From Actinomycetota bacterium (lineage in GTDB: Bacteria > Actinomycetota > Humimicrobiia > JAHJRV01), in contig JAHJRV010000105.1 of NCBI GenBank assembly GCA_018830725.1, positions 1 through 35,897 of the forward strand: a stretch of DNA of 35,897 nucleotides. Direction: 5' to 3'. Position 1 is the stretch's first letter; every line of letters starts with the position of its first letter. Positions 8,145-16,975 of this stretch are shown in pieces. Both the position numbers and the translations under genes were made by a program. The notes beneath the pieces were generated by a model. The model saw only the letters and a program-made list of their open reading frames with translations. It was not told where the DNA came from and did not search any database.

Positions 8145-10070
8145 TTGAGAAAGTCATTTAAAAACATATTTTTTATATTATTGCTAATAGCTAGTTTGAT
8201 ATTTTTACTCAAAAATCCCATTGAAGAGTTGACTAAACAAGATATTACTCATTATTCCCTGAGTATGTTTGAATCAAAAGTGAAGTCAGGTGAGGTGCAG
8301 GAAGTATTGATTATGGATAAAAGCCAGACTATTAATGGGATCTTAAAGAATGGGACAAAATTTACGCTAACTTTTCCATCGAATTATCAAATTACTGAGA
8401 CTCTGATAGAAAATGATGTAAAGGTGGAGATTGATGCCGAAAATCCTTCACAATGGCTTGGCTGGATTATTAATTTTCTCCCAGTTGCATTAATGATAGG
8501 CATAATGTTGTTTTTTTTAAGTCAGATACAAGGAAGTGGAAGCAAGATTTTGGCATTTGGCAAAAGTAAAGCAAAATTAGTAGCGAAAGACCAACCGGGG
8601 ATTACCTTCAAAGATGTAGGGGGATTGTATGAAACCTTAGAGGAGTTAAAGGAAATTGCAGAATTTTTGGAAAATCCAGCAAAGTTTCATGCTTTAGGAG
8701 CAAAAATACCTAAGGGTGTACTTTTATATGGACCTCCTGGATCAGGAAAAACATTACTAGCAAGAGCTGTTGCTGGTGAAGCTAAGGTTCCCTTCTTCCA
8801 AATAAGTGGTTCAGAATTTGTAGAACTATTTGTAGGTGTTGGTGCATCAAGGGTTAGAGATCTATTTGACCAGGCAAAAGCTAATGAACCATGTATAGTC
8901 TTTATTGATGAGATAGATGCAGTTGGTAGGCATAGAGGAGCAGGAATTGGTGGAGGTCATGATGAGAGAGAACAAACATTAAATCAACTTTTGGTAGAGA
9001 TGGATGGATTTAATATAAATGACTCAATAATAGTTATGGCTGCAACAAATAGACCTGATATTTTAGACCAAGCACTTCTAAGAACAGGTAGGTTTGATAG
9101 GCGGATTGTGGTAAACATTCCTGATATCAAGGAAAGGGAAGACATATTAAGGATACACATGAAGGGGAAACCAGCAGCTGATGATGTTAATATTAGTGTT
9201 ATAGCCAGACAGACTCCAGGATTCACTGGTGCAGATCTAGAAAATTTACTTAATGAAGCCGCACTATTAACTGCAAGATATAACAAAAGGAATATAACGA
9301 TGAAGGAAGTTCAGCAGTCAATAGAGAGAATAATAGCAGGACCAGAGAAAAAGAGCAGGATTATTAGTGATGAGGAGAAAAAGATAATAGCTTATCATGA
9401 AGCAGGTCATGCTCTTGTTGCTTGCTATTTACCTCATGCTGACCCCATTCACAAAATATCTGTAATATCAAGGGGTATGTCTTTGGGATATACAATAACA
9501 CTACCTGAACAGGATAGGTATTTAATCTCTCGATCAGAATTAACAGATAATTTAACTCAACTTCTTGGAGGAAGGGCATCAGAGGAAATTGTTTTTAATG
9601 AAATTACAACTGGAGCACAAAATGATCTTGAAAAATCTACAAAGATAGCAAGACAAATGGTGTGTGAATTTGGAATGAGTGATAAAATCGGTCCACTAAC
9701 ACTTGGAGATAAACAGGGTGCTATTTTCTTGGGTAGAGATTTTTCAGCTCATCCTGATTATAGTGAACAGGTTGCTTATGAGATAGATAAAGAAATTAGA
9801 AAGTTAGTAGATGATGCTTATAATAAAGCAAGGGATATTTTAAATACTCATAGAAATAAATTAGATTTAATTGCGCAGAATCTTATAGAAAAAGAGACAT
9901 TAAACAAGGAAGAAATTGAAGAACTCTTAAAGGATGAAAAAGAAAAAGTAGAAGAAATTGAAACTAAAGCTGAATTTGAAAAAGATATTAAAAAGGATAC
10001 TATAAAAAGAGAAACTATTAAAAGAAAGAAACCACTAATAACTCCTAAACCAGTCTTGGAAGGAAAATAG
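8145..10070 (+). CDS. ftsH: ATP-dependent zinc metalloprotease FtsH
   Basis: 641 residues; a membrane-anchored AAA+ protease that degrades unassembled membrane proteins and regulators. N-terminal transmembrane segment at about 7-23, an extracytoplasmic domain, a second transmembrane segment at about 107-128, then the AAA module. Walker A G-P-P-G-S-G-K-T is at 196-203, Walker B is I-V-F-I-D-E-I-D and the second region of homology is A-T-N-R-P-D-I-L-D...G-R-F-D-R. The zinc site is H418-E-A-G-H422 with D494 (G-A-Q-N-D-L-E) as third ligand. The last 45 residues are a charged Lys/Glu tail. The TTG start has AGGAGA 5 nt upstream. A hairpin lies directly before the ribosome site. The gene follows hpt as in most Bacillota. 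Confidence 0.96.
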   Translation: MRKSFKNIFFILLLIASLIFLLKNPIEELTKQDITHYSLSMFESKVKSGEVQEVLIMDKSQTINGILKNGTKFTLTFPSNYQITETLIENDVKVEIDAENPSQWLGWIINFLPVALMIGIMLFFLSQIQGSGSKILAFGKSKAKLVAKDQPGITFKDVGGLYETLEELKEIAEFLENPAKFHALGAKIPKGVLLYGPPGSGKTLLARAVAGEAKVPFFQISGSEFVELFVGVGASRVRDLFDQAKANEPCIVFIDEIDAVGRHRGAGIGGGHDEREQTLNQLLVEMDGFNINDSIIVMAATNRPDILDQALLRTGRFDRRIVVNIPDIKEREDILRIHMKGKPAADDVNISVIARQTPGFTGADLENLLNEAALLTARYNKRNITMKEVQQSIERIIAGPEKKSRIISDEEKKIIAYHEAGHALVACYLPHADPIHKISVISRGMSLGYTITLPEQDRYLISRSELTDNLTQLLGGRASEEIVFNEITTGAQNDLEKSTKIARQMVCEFGMSDKIGPLTLGDKQGAIFLGRDFSAHPDYSEQVAYEIDKEIRKLVDDAYNKARDILNTHRNKLDLIAQNLIEKETLNKEEIEELLKDEKEKVEEIETKAEFEKDIKKDTIKRETIKRKKPLITPKPVLEGK

Positions 10071-10130
10071 CTTTTTATTAACCACTCTATAACATCTTTT
10101 AAACTTTTCATTAATCTAAGGAGTATAAGA

Positions 10131-11051
10131 ATGGGAAGAATTACAGTTATTGGAAGTTTAAACATGGATTTAGTTGCAACTTCAAAATATATGCCAAAGA
10201 TTGGTGAAACAGTAATAGGATATGATTTCAAGCAATTTCCAGGTGGAAAAGGTGCAAATCAAGCAGTTGCTATGGCGAGGCTTGGTGGTAAAGTGAATAT
10301 GATAGGAAAAGTTGGATTTGATAGCTTTGGAGATATACTTATAAATTCTCTGAAAAAAAATGGAGTAAATGTAGAAAATATAAAGAAAGAAAAAAATTGT
10401 TCTACAGGAGTGGCTTTAATAATTGTGGATGAGCAGGCAAATAATTCGATAGTAGTTATTTCAGGAGCGAATTATAAAATTACAAAAAAAGATATTGATG
10501 AAATATTGGATGTTATTAAAGATTCAAAAATAGTTGTAATTCAATTAGAAGTACCTTTAGAAGTAGTAAGACATTCACTCATTAAATCAAAAGAATTAGG
10601 AAAATATACGATACTTAATCCTGCCCCTGCAGAGGAATTGGATGATGAGATTATAAAAAATATTGATTTGCTAATTCCCAATGAGACAGAAGTTGAAATA
10701 TTAGGAGGAATTGAAATAAAAAGTGAAAAAGATATTGTATCTGCTTCCAGAAAGCTTATAAAAAGGGGAGTAAAAAAAATAATTGTTACTTTAGGAGAAA
10801 AAGGAAGTATATATATTACTGAAAAAGAAGTGAGAAAGTTTGATGCTTATAAGGCTAATGCTGTGGACACAACGGCAGCTGGAGATGCTTATATTGGTGC
10901 AATTGCTGTTGCATTAGCAAATGATGAAGATATAGATATAGCAATCGATATGGCTTCAAAAGTTGGAGCACTTACTGTTACAAAAGAAGGAGCACAGAGC
11001 TCACTCCCTTATTTAGATGATGTCATAAATTTTAAGAAAGAAAATCTATAA
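10131..11051 (+). CDS. rbsK: Ribokinase (PfkB family)
   Basis: 306 residues, phosphorylates D-ribose to ribose 5-phosphate. The N-terminal G-S-L-N-M-D motif, the sugar-binding G-G-K-G-A-N-Q-A near residue 38 and the C-terminal PfkB signature D-T-T-A-A-G-D-A-Y (catalytic base D252) match ribokinase, whose anion hole typically reads AAGD. The ATG at 10131 follows AAGGAG with good spacing. It converges on the six-gene nucleoside operon that ends at 11152 on the other strand. Nucleoside hydrolase there releases free ribose, so this kinase is the logical next step; the functional link is inference. No ribose transporter or rbsD adjoins it. Confidence 0.92.
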   Translation: MGRITVIGSLNMDLVATSKYMPKIGETVIGYDFKQFPGGKGANQAVAMARLGGKVNMIGKVGFDSFGDILINSLKKNGVNVENIKKEKNCSTGVALIIVDEQANNSIVVISGANYKITKKDIDEILDVIKDSKIVVIQLEVPLEVVRHSLIKSKELGKYTILNPAPAEELDDEIIKNIDLLIPNETEVEILGGIEIKSEKDIVSASRKLIKRGVKKIIVTLGEKGSIYITEKEVRKFDAYKANAVDTTAAGDAYIGAIAVALANDEDIDIAIDMASKVGALTVTKEGAQSSLPYLDDVINFKKENL

Positions 11052-11151
11052 AAAATTGAATTTAATCAGTTCTAAAAAGATAGAATTGTAGAAGAATTTT
11101 TAGAATTGAAGTTATTATAGAAATATTAAAAGAATTTAATAAAAATTAATT

Positions 11152-12444
11152 TCAATATTCTTGCATAGGTTTACCCTGTACCTTCTGAGCCAATCTTTTG
11201 AGAATTTTATCAGACTGCTTATACAACTCCTCAAGATTAATATTTAAAAGTTTTCCATTCCTTACTACTATTTTTCCATCAACAATAACTGTATCGATAT
11301 TCTTTTCACTTAAAGAATAGAGAATATTTGCAAAGATATTATTCTCGGGATGCATATTGGGAGTATTAGGATTAATCAGTACAAGATCAGCAATACTTCC
11401 CTTCTCTATTACACCGTAATTTTTAATTCCAAGAACTTCACCGCCCCTTGTAAGAAGTGGAAGAATTTCATGAATTTTTGCAATCTCTGGGTCTTTCATA
11501 GAAGATTTTGCAAGAAGAGCAGCATCCCTTGCCACTTCAAATATATTCATAGTATTGTTAGAGCAAGGTCCATCAGTACCGAGGCCACAGGATATTCCGA
11601 ATTCGAGTACTCTTGGAAGAAAATTATGTATATCACCAAATTTCATATATGTTTTTGCACAATGAGCAATTCCGCTCCTACTTTGCTTTATTAATTTTAG
11701 ATCCTTATCTGTAGCATAATATGCATGTGCTAAAATAGTACCTTCTCTCAAAATTCCTGTATTTTTAAGAATTTCAACTGGGGTCATTTTTCTCTCTTTT
11801 AAACTTCTGATAACTTGGTTTTCCTCTTCAGAAACATGTATATGCATCTTTAGGTTAAGCTCCTGTGCTTTAGCTGCTACATTTTTAAGGAAACTATCAG
11901 GACATATGTATGGAGAGTGAGGTCCAAGTGAAACATGAAGACGGGAATTTTTATCTCTATAATCTTCTGTAAATTTTAAAGCTTTGTTAAACTCATCTTC
12001 CCAATCATCTCCTACACCAAAAACAGCCCAGCTTAAATCAGCCCTTATTCCGATTTCCTCATAAGCTTGATATGCCTTATCCATATAAAAATAATGATCT
12101 GCAACAAAGGTAACTCCAGAGAGAAGCATTTCAGCAGAACCAATTAATGTACCTATATAAACATCCTCTGGAGTTAGATTCTTTTCATAGATCCATATAT
12201 ACTTATTAAACCAATCATTAATATTTACATCCTCTGCAGCTCCTCGCAATAAAGTCATAGCTGTATGAGCATGTGCATTAACCATACCAGGTATAAGGTA
12301 AAATCTACTTCCATCAATAACCTCACCGGGTCCTACTAAATTCTTCCCAATTTTTTCTATTTTATTTCCTTCTATTAAAATATCAGTATTTTTTCTTATT
12401 GAAAGGTCATAAAATGAAAGTATTGTTGTATTTTTAATAATCAT
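11152..12444 (-). CDS. mtaD: Amidohydrolase, 5'-methylthioadenosine/adenosine deaminase-like
   Basis: 430 residues, metal-dependent amidohydrolase of the SsnA/TrzA/MtaD group. Metal ligands: N-A-H-A-H-T (H58/H60 region), M-H-I-H-V-S-E (third His), G-I-A-H-C and the G-T-D-G-P-C-S-N-N Asp. Family members deaminate MTA, S-adenosylhomocysteine or adenosine to the inosine forms; some act on guanine or triazines, so the exact substrate is uncertain. It is last in the operon and overlaps the nucleoside hydrolase stop by 4 bp, which implies translational coupling. In this context adenosine-type deamination ahead of N-glycosidic cleavage is the most economical reading. Start ATG at 12444; no strong ribosome site, consistent with coupling. 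Confidence 0.8.
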   Translation of the reverse strand: MIIKNTTILSFYDLSIRKNTDILIEGNKIEKIGKNLVGPGEVIDGSRFYLIPGMVNAHAHTAMTLLRGAAEDVNINDWFNKYIWIYEKNLTPEDVYIGTLIGSAEMLLSGVTFVADHYFYMDKAYQAYEEIGIRADLSWAVFGVGDDWEDEFNKALKFTEDYRDKNSRLHVSLGPHSPYICPDSFLKNVAAKAQELNLKMHIHVSEEENQVIRSLKERKMTPVEILKNTGILREGTILAHAYYATDKDLKLIKQSRSGIAHCAKTYMKFGDIHNFLPRVLEFGISCGLGTDGPCSNNTMNIFEVARDAALLAKSSMKDPEIAKIHEILPLLTRGGEVLGIKNYGVIEKGSIADLVLINPNTPNMHPENNIFANILYSLSEKNIDTVIVDGKIVVRNGKLLNINLEELYKQSDKILKRLAQKVQGKPMQEY

Positions 12445-13394
12445 CTCTGGTCCAGCTTTTTAATAGTATTCATTATTAATTTTTTGAAAGCAAGAGAATT
12501 AACCTCAAAGGCGACATCCACATTTGGTTCTTTTCCTGTTATATTATAAACATCTACAACTGTTCGACCCCTTGTATATTTACCTTCTGTTTCAATAGTC
12601 ACATTTAAGTACTTGGTTTTAATTGTATCCGGCATTATTATATAGGAAACAGCCAGCGCATCATGAAGTGGAGCACCACCTATGCCAAAAAAATCTTTAT
12701 TTGCCTGAGCAAAAAATTTTAGAAGGGGTGCAATTACTCTAGATACTCTTCCCTGTAAATTATTCAACTCCTCAATATCCTTAAATGTTAAGATCGCTTT
12801 ATTTGTTACATCAAGACCAACCATAGTTATTGGTATCCCGGATTCAAATACAATTTTTGCTGCCTCAGGATCAACATAAATATTAAATTCTGATGCTGGG
12901 GTTATATTTGAATCATAGACTGCTCCTCCCATTAGTATAATTCTATCGATATTATCTTTTATCAAGGGTTCCTTCAATAGGGCAATTGCTATGTTGGTCA
13001 GTGGTCCGGTGGGAACGATGGTTACTTTTTCATCGGATTCCTTTACTGATTTTATAATAAAATCTACAGCATGAATGTCAAGAGTTTTAACCCTTTCTAA
13101 GAGTTTGATATCTGGCTCTGGTAGATATGCACCATCTAAGCCTGACACTCCATGGATTCTTGGAGCAACAGTAAGTTTTCTAAAAATTGGCTTATCAAAT
13201 CCTCTGGCAACTGGTATATCAATTCTATTGATAAGAGTTAGAACTTTTAAAGTATTTATAAAGGTCTTATCACCTGTCTGATTACCTGCTACTGTTGTAA
13301 TTCCCATTAAATCTATTTCATCGGAAGAACACGCAAGTATAATTGCTACCATGTCATCATGACCTGGGTCACAATCCAATATTATTTTTTTCAT
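12441..13394 (-). CDS. Inosine-uridine-type nucleoside hydrolase
   Basis: 317 residues of the IUNH family, which hydrolyses ribonucleosides to free base and ribose using a bound calcium. The N-terminal metal motif D-C-D-P-G-H-D-D is at about residues 7-14. The T-V-A-G-N-Q loop, the V-P-T-G-P-L-T-N-I-A segment, the E-F-N-I-Y-V-D-P-E-A-A substrate motif and the C-terminal H-D-A-L-A-V metal/catalytic motif near residue 241 are all intact. The ATG at 13394 overlaps the permease stop (4 bp), with AAGGGGG four bases upstream. Lying inside a nucleoside ABC transporter operon, it should process the imported nucleosides. Purine versus pyrimidine preference cannot be told from sequence by eye. Confidence 0.92.
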   Translation of the reverse strand: MKKIILDCDPGHDDMVAIILACSSDEIDLMGITTVAGNQTGDKTFINTLKVLTLINRIDIPVARGFDKPIFRKLTVAPRIHGVSGLDGAYLPEPDIKLLERVKTLDIHAVDFIIKSVKESDEKVTIVPTGPLTNIAIALLKEPLIKDNIDRIILMGGAVYDSNITPASEFNIYVDPEAAKIVFESGIPITMVGLDVTNKAILTFKDIEELNNLQGRVSRVIAPLLKFFAQANKDFFGIGGAPLHDALAVSYIIMPDTIKTKYLNVTIETEGKYTRGRTVVDVYNITGKEPNVDVAFEVNSLAFKKLIMNTIKKLDQR

Positions 13395-14332
13395 ACAGCC
13401 CCCTTGGCTTTTGTAGGTTTCCTCGCCTTTTTTCTACGTGCTTGAACTGAATAAACAGCCAATACGATTACTGTAACCAGGTAAGGGATAAGTGAGACAA
13501 ATTCAGATGGAATCTGTAATGATGCAATATAAATAGCCAAAGCATTAACTGTGCCAAAGAGTAATGAAGCAAGAAATGTACCTATAGGGAGATATCCACC
13601 AAGAGTAGTAATAGCAATTGCAATAAATCCCCGACCTGAAGTCATATCCCGAGCAAACCAAGATACATAACCCATCGCAAGATAGAGCCCTCCAAAAGCG
13701 CCAAAAAATCCAGAAAGTAACAGTGCATATAGTTTTATTCTGTTTACGTTAATACCAACAGACTCAGCAGCATCCGGATTCTGCCCCACTGCTCTTATTC
13801 TTAATCCGAGGGGAGTTTTAAATATTATTATGTGGTAAAGTGCTACAGCTAAAAGTGCACCATAAGTAAGAATATTGTGACCACTTAAAATTTCTCCTAA
13901 AATTGGAATTGATTTAATAACAGGTATATGAATATCAGGAAATACCAAACTTCTAAGGGAACTTGTGGTTCCTTTATCATGAGCAAATATAAAGGTAAAA
14001 AAGATTGTAATTCCTGAGGCAAACATATTTAAAGCGATTGCAGCCAGAATTATGTCTGCTTTTAGTTTCAGGTGAAAATAACCCAGTATAGCTGCCAGAA
14101 TTATACCTGCAATCAATCCAGCAAACAGAGCAATAATTAAACTTCCCGTAAATGCACTTACCACAACTCCTGTAAAAGCAGATACAAGCATAATTCCTTC
14201 AAGAGCTATATTAATAGAACCTGCCATCTCAGATATTGCTACTCCAAGAGCAGCAAAGAGAAGAGGTGTCATAACCCTGAGTATAGCAAAACCAAATTCC
14301 GGTGAGAAAATGCTCCTAAGAAGTGGGTTCAT
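13391..14332 (-). CDS. nupQ: Nucleoside ABC transporter, permease 2
   Basis: About 313 residues with eight or more hydrophobic helices; BPD_transp_2 (LivH/RbsC-like) permease of the YufQ/NupQ subgroup. Typical sequence: A-L-G-V-A-I-S-E-M-A-G-S-I-N-I-A-L-E-G near the N-terminus and the cytoplasmic coupling stretch L-R-I-R-A-V-G-Q-N-P-D-A-A-E-S-V-G-I. I prefer the ATG at 14332 because AAGGGGG lies 6 nt upstream; the TTG at 14338 would touch that site. The C-terminus is basic (ARRKKARKPTKAK). It overlaps the upstream permease and the downstream hydrolase, so the transport and catabolic genes are one unit. Confidence 0.9.
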   Translation of the reverse strand: MNPLLRSIFSPEFGFAILRVMTPLLFAALGVAISEMAGSINIALEGIMLVSAFTGVVVSAFTGSLIIALFAGLIAGIILAAILGYFHLKLKADIILAAIALNMFASGITIFFTFIFAHDKGTTSSLRSLVFPDIHIPVIKSIPILGEILSGHNILTYGALLAVALYHIIIFKTPLGLRIRAVGQNPDAAESVGINVNRIKLYALLLSGFFGAFGGLYLAMGYVSWFARDMTSGRGFIAIAITTLGGYLPIGTFLASLLFGTVNALAIYIASLQIPSEFVSLIPYLVTVIVLAVYSVQARRKKARKPTKAKGAV

Positions 14333-15392
14333 AAGCAACCCCCTTCTTTGCAGCTTCTCGAACTGTAATTCTGTATTTCCATTGACTTAAGAAAGCCTCC
14401 GCTGTTATAAGAAGGATAATAATTGACTGAATAACTTCAATAATTTCTGATGGTATATCGGACAGGAGATTCAAAACCTGACCCCCGATACTGAGATAGG
14501 AAAGAAATAGCGAAGCAACTATTATTAATAGTGGATGATTTCTTCCAATAATAGCTACAACTATTCCATCCCAGCCATAACCAGGACTTAACTGCCAGTT
14601 GAATCTTCTGTGTATGCCCATAACCTCTGTCATTCCACCTAAACCTGCTATAAAACCAGAGATAACCTGGGATAGAATAATAATCTTAAATACATTTATC
14701 CCTCCGAATTGTGCGAATCTCAGATTAAATCCTGTGGTACGAATCTCATATCCTAAAGTAGTATGGTAAAGGAAGTAGTAGACAAGAAATGCAAAGGTTA
14801 ATGAGAGAATAATCCCCCAGTGTATTCGGGTTCCACCAATAAATTGATTAAGCCAGGCAGTTTCAGGCAGTTTATAAGAAACAAGGTAACCGGCACCCTT
14901 ATCTCTGAAGTGATGGTTTATCAAGTATAACCCTAGAAAATATGCAACATAATTCAACATGAGAGAAGATATAAGTTCACTTGCCTCCCATTTTGCTTTT
15001 AAAATACCTGGAATAAACGACCAGCATGCTCCAACAATACCTGCAACAAGTAGTGTGAGAGGGATGTGAATAAAGATTGGCAGATGTGTGGAAACAGCGA
15101 ATGCAGTACCAACTGATGCACCTATAAAAAGCGCACCTTCAGCACCAATATTGAATTGTCCTGCCTGGAATGCAACTGCAATTGCCAGACCACAGAAGAT
15201 TACAGGAGAAGCAGATTCAATTATATTTGCAACTCTGCTTTTTGAAAGAAAAGGTCCGAGCAAAAAAGTACGTAAAGTGAGTCCAGGAGTTTCGCTCATT
15301 ACATATATTATAAAAACACTAATAGTAATCCCTATTACTACAGTGATTATAGTTCTTATAAGATTGAAATATTTAAGAATGAATTTATCCAA
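14316..15392 (-). CDS. nupP: Nucleoside ABC transporter, permease 1
   Basis: 358 residues, larger member of the permease pair, corresponding to YufP/NupP of Bacillus subtilis. Multiple hydrophobic helices. Diagnostic motif F-Q-A-G-Q-F-N-I-G-A-E-G-A-L-F-I-G-A around residue 80 and the coupling region L-G-Y-E-I-R-T-T-G-F-N-L-R-F-A-Q-F-G-G-I. The start is a TTG at 15392, supported by AGGAGGT five bases upstream inside the end of the ATPase gene. The two genes overlap by 8 bp. It overlaps permease 2 by 17 bp at its 3' end. With the BMP lipoprotein and the ATPase it makes a complete importer. Confidence 0.9.
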   Translation of the reverse strand: MDKFILKYFNLIRTIITVVIGITISVFIIYVMSETPGLTLRTFLLGPFLSKSRVANIIESASPVIFCGLAIAVAFQAGQFNIGAEGALFIGASVGTAFAVSTHLPIFIHIPLTLLVAGIVGACWSFIPGILKAKWEASELISSLMLNYVAYFLGLYLINHHFRDKGAGYLVSYKLPETAWLNQFIGGTRIHWGIILSLTFAFLVYYFLYHTTLGYEIRTTGFNLRFAQFGGINVFKIIILSQVISGFIAGLGGMTEVMGIHRRFNWQLSPGYGWDGIVVAIIGRNHPLLIIVASLFLSYLSIGGQVLNLLSDIPSEIIEVIQSIIILLITAEAFLSQWKYRITVREAAKKGVAYEPTS

Positions 15393-16920
15393 CTGTAACC
15401 TCCTGTTTTTTTACTCCAAGCATATATGGTCCAAGTTCCTTTCCTGAAATTTTTGGCACATCAGTAAATTCAGCTACAATTTCACCATTGTAAATAACAA
15501 CAATTCTAGTTGATAGCTTTAATATTTCATCAAGATCGGCAGAAATAAGGAAAATCGCTTTTCCCGCATCTCGTGTATTTTTTAACAGGTTATGAACATG
15601 TTCTTCGGAACCAACATCTATCCCTCGAGTGGGTTGAGCAGCAATTACAATCTCATGTTCAGATGAGAGTTCTCTGGCTACAACTACCTTTTGAATATTT
15701 CCCCCTGAGAGTGAAGAAACAGTTGTTTTTGAAGACAGAGTTAGAATCTCAAACTGTTCAATGAGTTTTCTACTATGATTTGTAATATATTTCCATATGA
15801 GTCTAAATATCTTTGAAAAGGGGGATTTATAATATCTATCAACAATGAAATTTTCTTCTAAGCTTGTTTTGTCAGCTACACCATAACCCATTCTATCTTC
15901 AGGAATATGAGCTATCCCTCTTTCACGTATTGCTCTTGGTGATAATCCTTTAACACTTTCCCCCTTTATATAAATATTACCTTCTGAAGCTTTAAGAAGT
16001 CCTGTTATTATTTTTATAAGTTCAGACTGTCCATTTCCTTCAACGCCAGCTAATCCAAGAATTTCACTCTCTCTGATATCAAATGATACGTTATTCAGAA
16101 GTTTAACATTCTCATCATTTATATAAGAGATGTTTTGGACAGAGAGAAGAGGTTTGCCCATTTTTTCAGGTGGAGAAATTCTTTCAAAGCTAATATCTCT
16201 TCCAACCATGAGGTAAGCAATATCATGCTCGGTGAGTTCACTTGCTTCTTTTGTAGTAACAATCTTAGCATCACTCATTACAGTTATTCGGTCTGCAATT
16301 TGCTTTACCTCTTTTAGTTTATGTGAAATGAAAATAATGGTTTTTCCATGATTTTTTAAATCCTTTAGTGTGTTAAACAAAACATCAATTTCCTGAGGGG
16401 TAAGAAAAGTTGTAGGCTCATCAAGTATTAAGAGTTCAGCATTTCGAAACAGTGCCTTTAATATCTCTACTCTTTGTCTGATGCCAATTGGTAGGTCTTT
16501 TATTTTTTTATCTATTGGGATATTAAAACCATAATCCTGTGATACCTTTTTGGTAACCTCGAAAGCTTTATCTATGTTAAGAAAAATCTTTCCTCTTAAA
16601 GGTTCTATTCCGAGTATCATATTTTCTGCTACAGTTAGATCTGGTGCCAGCATCAGATGTTGATGAACCATTCCTATACCTATTTCTATTGCATCATGAG
16701 GACTTTTTAAATTAATTTTTTCTCCTTTATAAAAGACTTCACCTTCCTGAGGCTGGGTAATACCAAAGATGACTTTCATAAGTGTAGTTTTTCCTGCTCC
16801 ATTTTCACCAACAATTGCATGAATTGTATTTTTTTCAATGTCTACACTTACATCCTTATTTGCAATAACACCATTGGGGTAGATTTTTAAAATGTCTTTA
16901 ACTTCAAGAATTTTTTCCAT
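15385..16920 (-). CDS. nupO: Nucleoside ABC transporter, dual ATPase subunit
   Basis: 511 residues with two nucleotide-binding domains, RbsA/NupO type. NBD1: Walker A G-E-N-G-A-G-K-T-T near 38, signature L-P-I-G-I-R-Q-R and Walker B L-L-I-L-D-E-P-T. NBD2: the P-loop is degenerate (G-V-E-G-N-G-Q-S, Lys absent) and the Walker B reads I-V-I-A-A-Q-P-T-R-G-I-D-V-G, while its signature L-S-G-G-N-I-Q-K is good. This asymmetric arrangement is normal for the family, so it is not a sign of decay. It begins 55 bp after the lipoprotein gene, with an 11-bp hairpin in the gap. No clear ribosome site precedes its ATG. Confidence 0.93.
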   Translation of the reverse strand: MEKILEVKDILKIYPNGVIANKDVSVDIEKNTIHAIVGENGAGKTTLMKVIFGITQPQEGEVFYKGEKINLKSPHDAIEIGIGMVHQHLMLAPDLTVAENMILGIEPLRGKIFLNIDKAFEVTKKVSQDYGFNIPIDKKIKDLPIGIRQRVEILKALFRNAELLILDEPTTFLTPQEIDVLFNTLKDLKNHGKTIIFISHKLKEVKQIADRITVMSDAKIVTTKEASELTEHDIAYLMVGRDISFERISPPEKMGKPLLSVQNISYINDENVKLLNNVSFDIRESEILGLAGVEGNGQSELIKIITGLLKASEGNIYIKGESVKGLSPRAIRERGIAHIPEDRMGYGVADKTSLEENFIVDRYYKSPFSKIFRLIWKYITNHSRKLIEQFEILTLSSKTTVSSLSGGNIQKVVVARELSSEHEIVIAAQPTRGIDVGSEEHVHNLLKNTRDAGKAIFLISADLDEILKLSTRIVVIYNGEIVAEFTDVPKISGKELGPYMLGVKKQEVTVG

Positions 16921-16940
16921 AGTTTTAAAAATGAAAAGTT

Positions 16941-16966
16941 TGAGGGACTCTGATTAGAGTCCCTCA
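16941..16966 (-). terminator. Hairpin between lipoprotein and ATPase genes
   Basis: A perfect 11-bp inverted repeat (16941-16951 with 16956-16966) encloses a 4-nt loop, in the gap after the lipoprotein stop. On the minus strand it is followed by AAACTTTTCATTTTT, a broken T tract. Binding-protein genes in ABC operons often carry such an element, giving partial termination or 3'-end protection so that the lipoprotein is made in excess over the membrane subunits. That role is inference. Confidence 0.65.
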
Positions 16967-16975
16967 GGTATGAAT

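Noticed and set aside
9848-10231. 127-codon minus-strand ORF
   Set aside because: It is the antisense of the Lys/Glu-rich ftsH tail and the rbsK start; low-complexity A/T composition explains its length and there is no ribosome site or family resemblance.
16500-16920. Loss of function in the ABC ATPase because of a degenerate P-loop
   Set aside because: NBD1 at this end is canonical; only NBD2 is degenerate, which is normal for RbsA/NupO-type dual ATPases.
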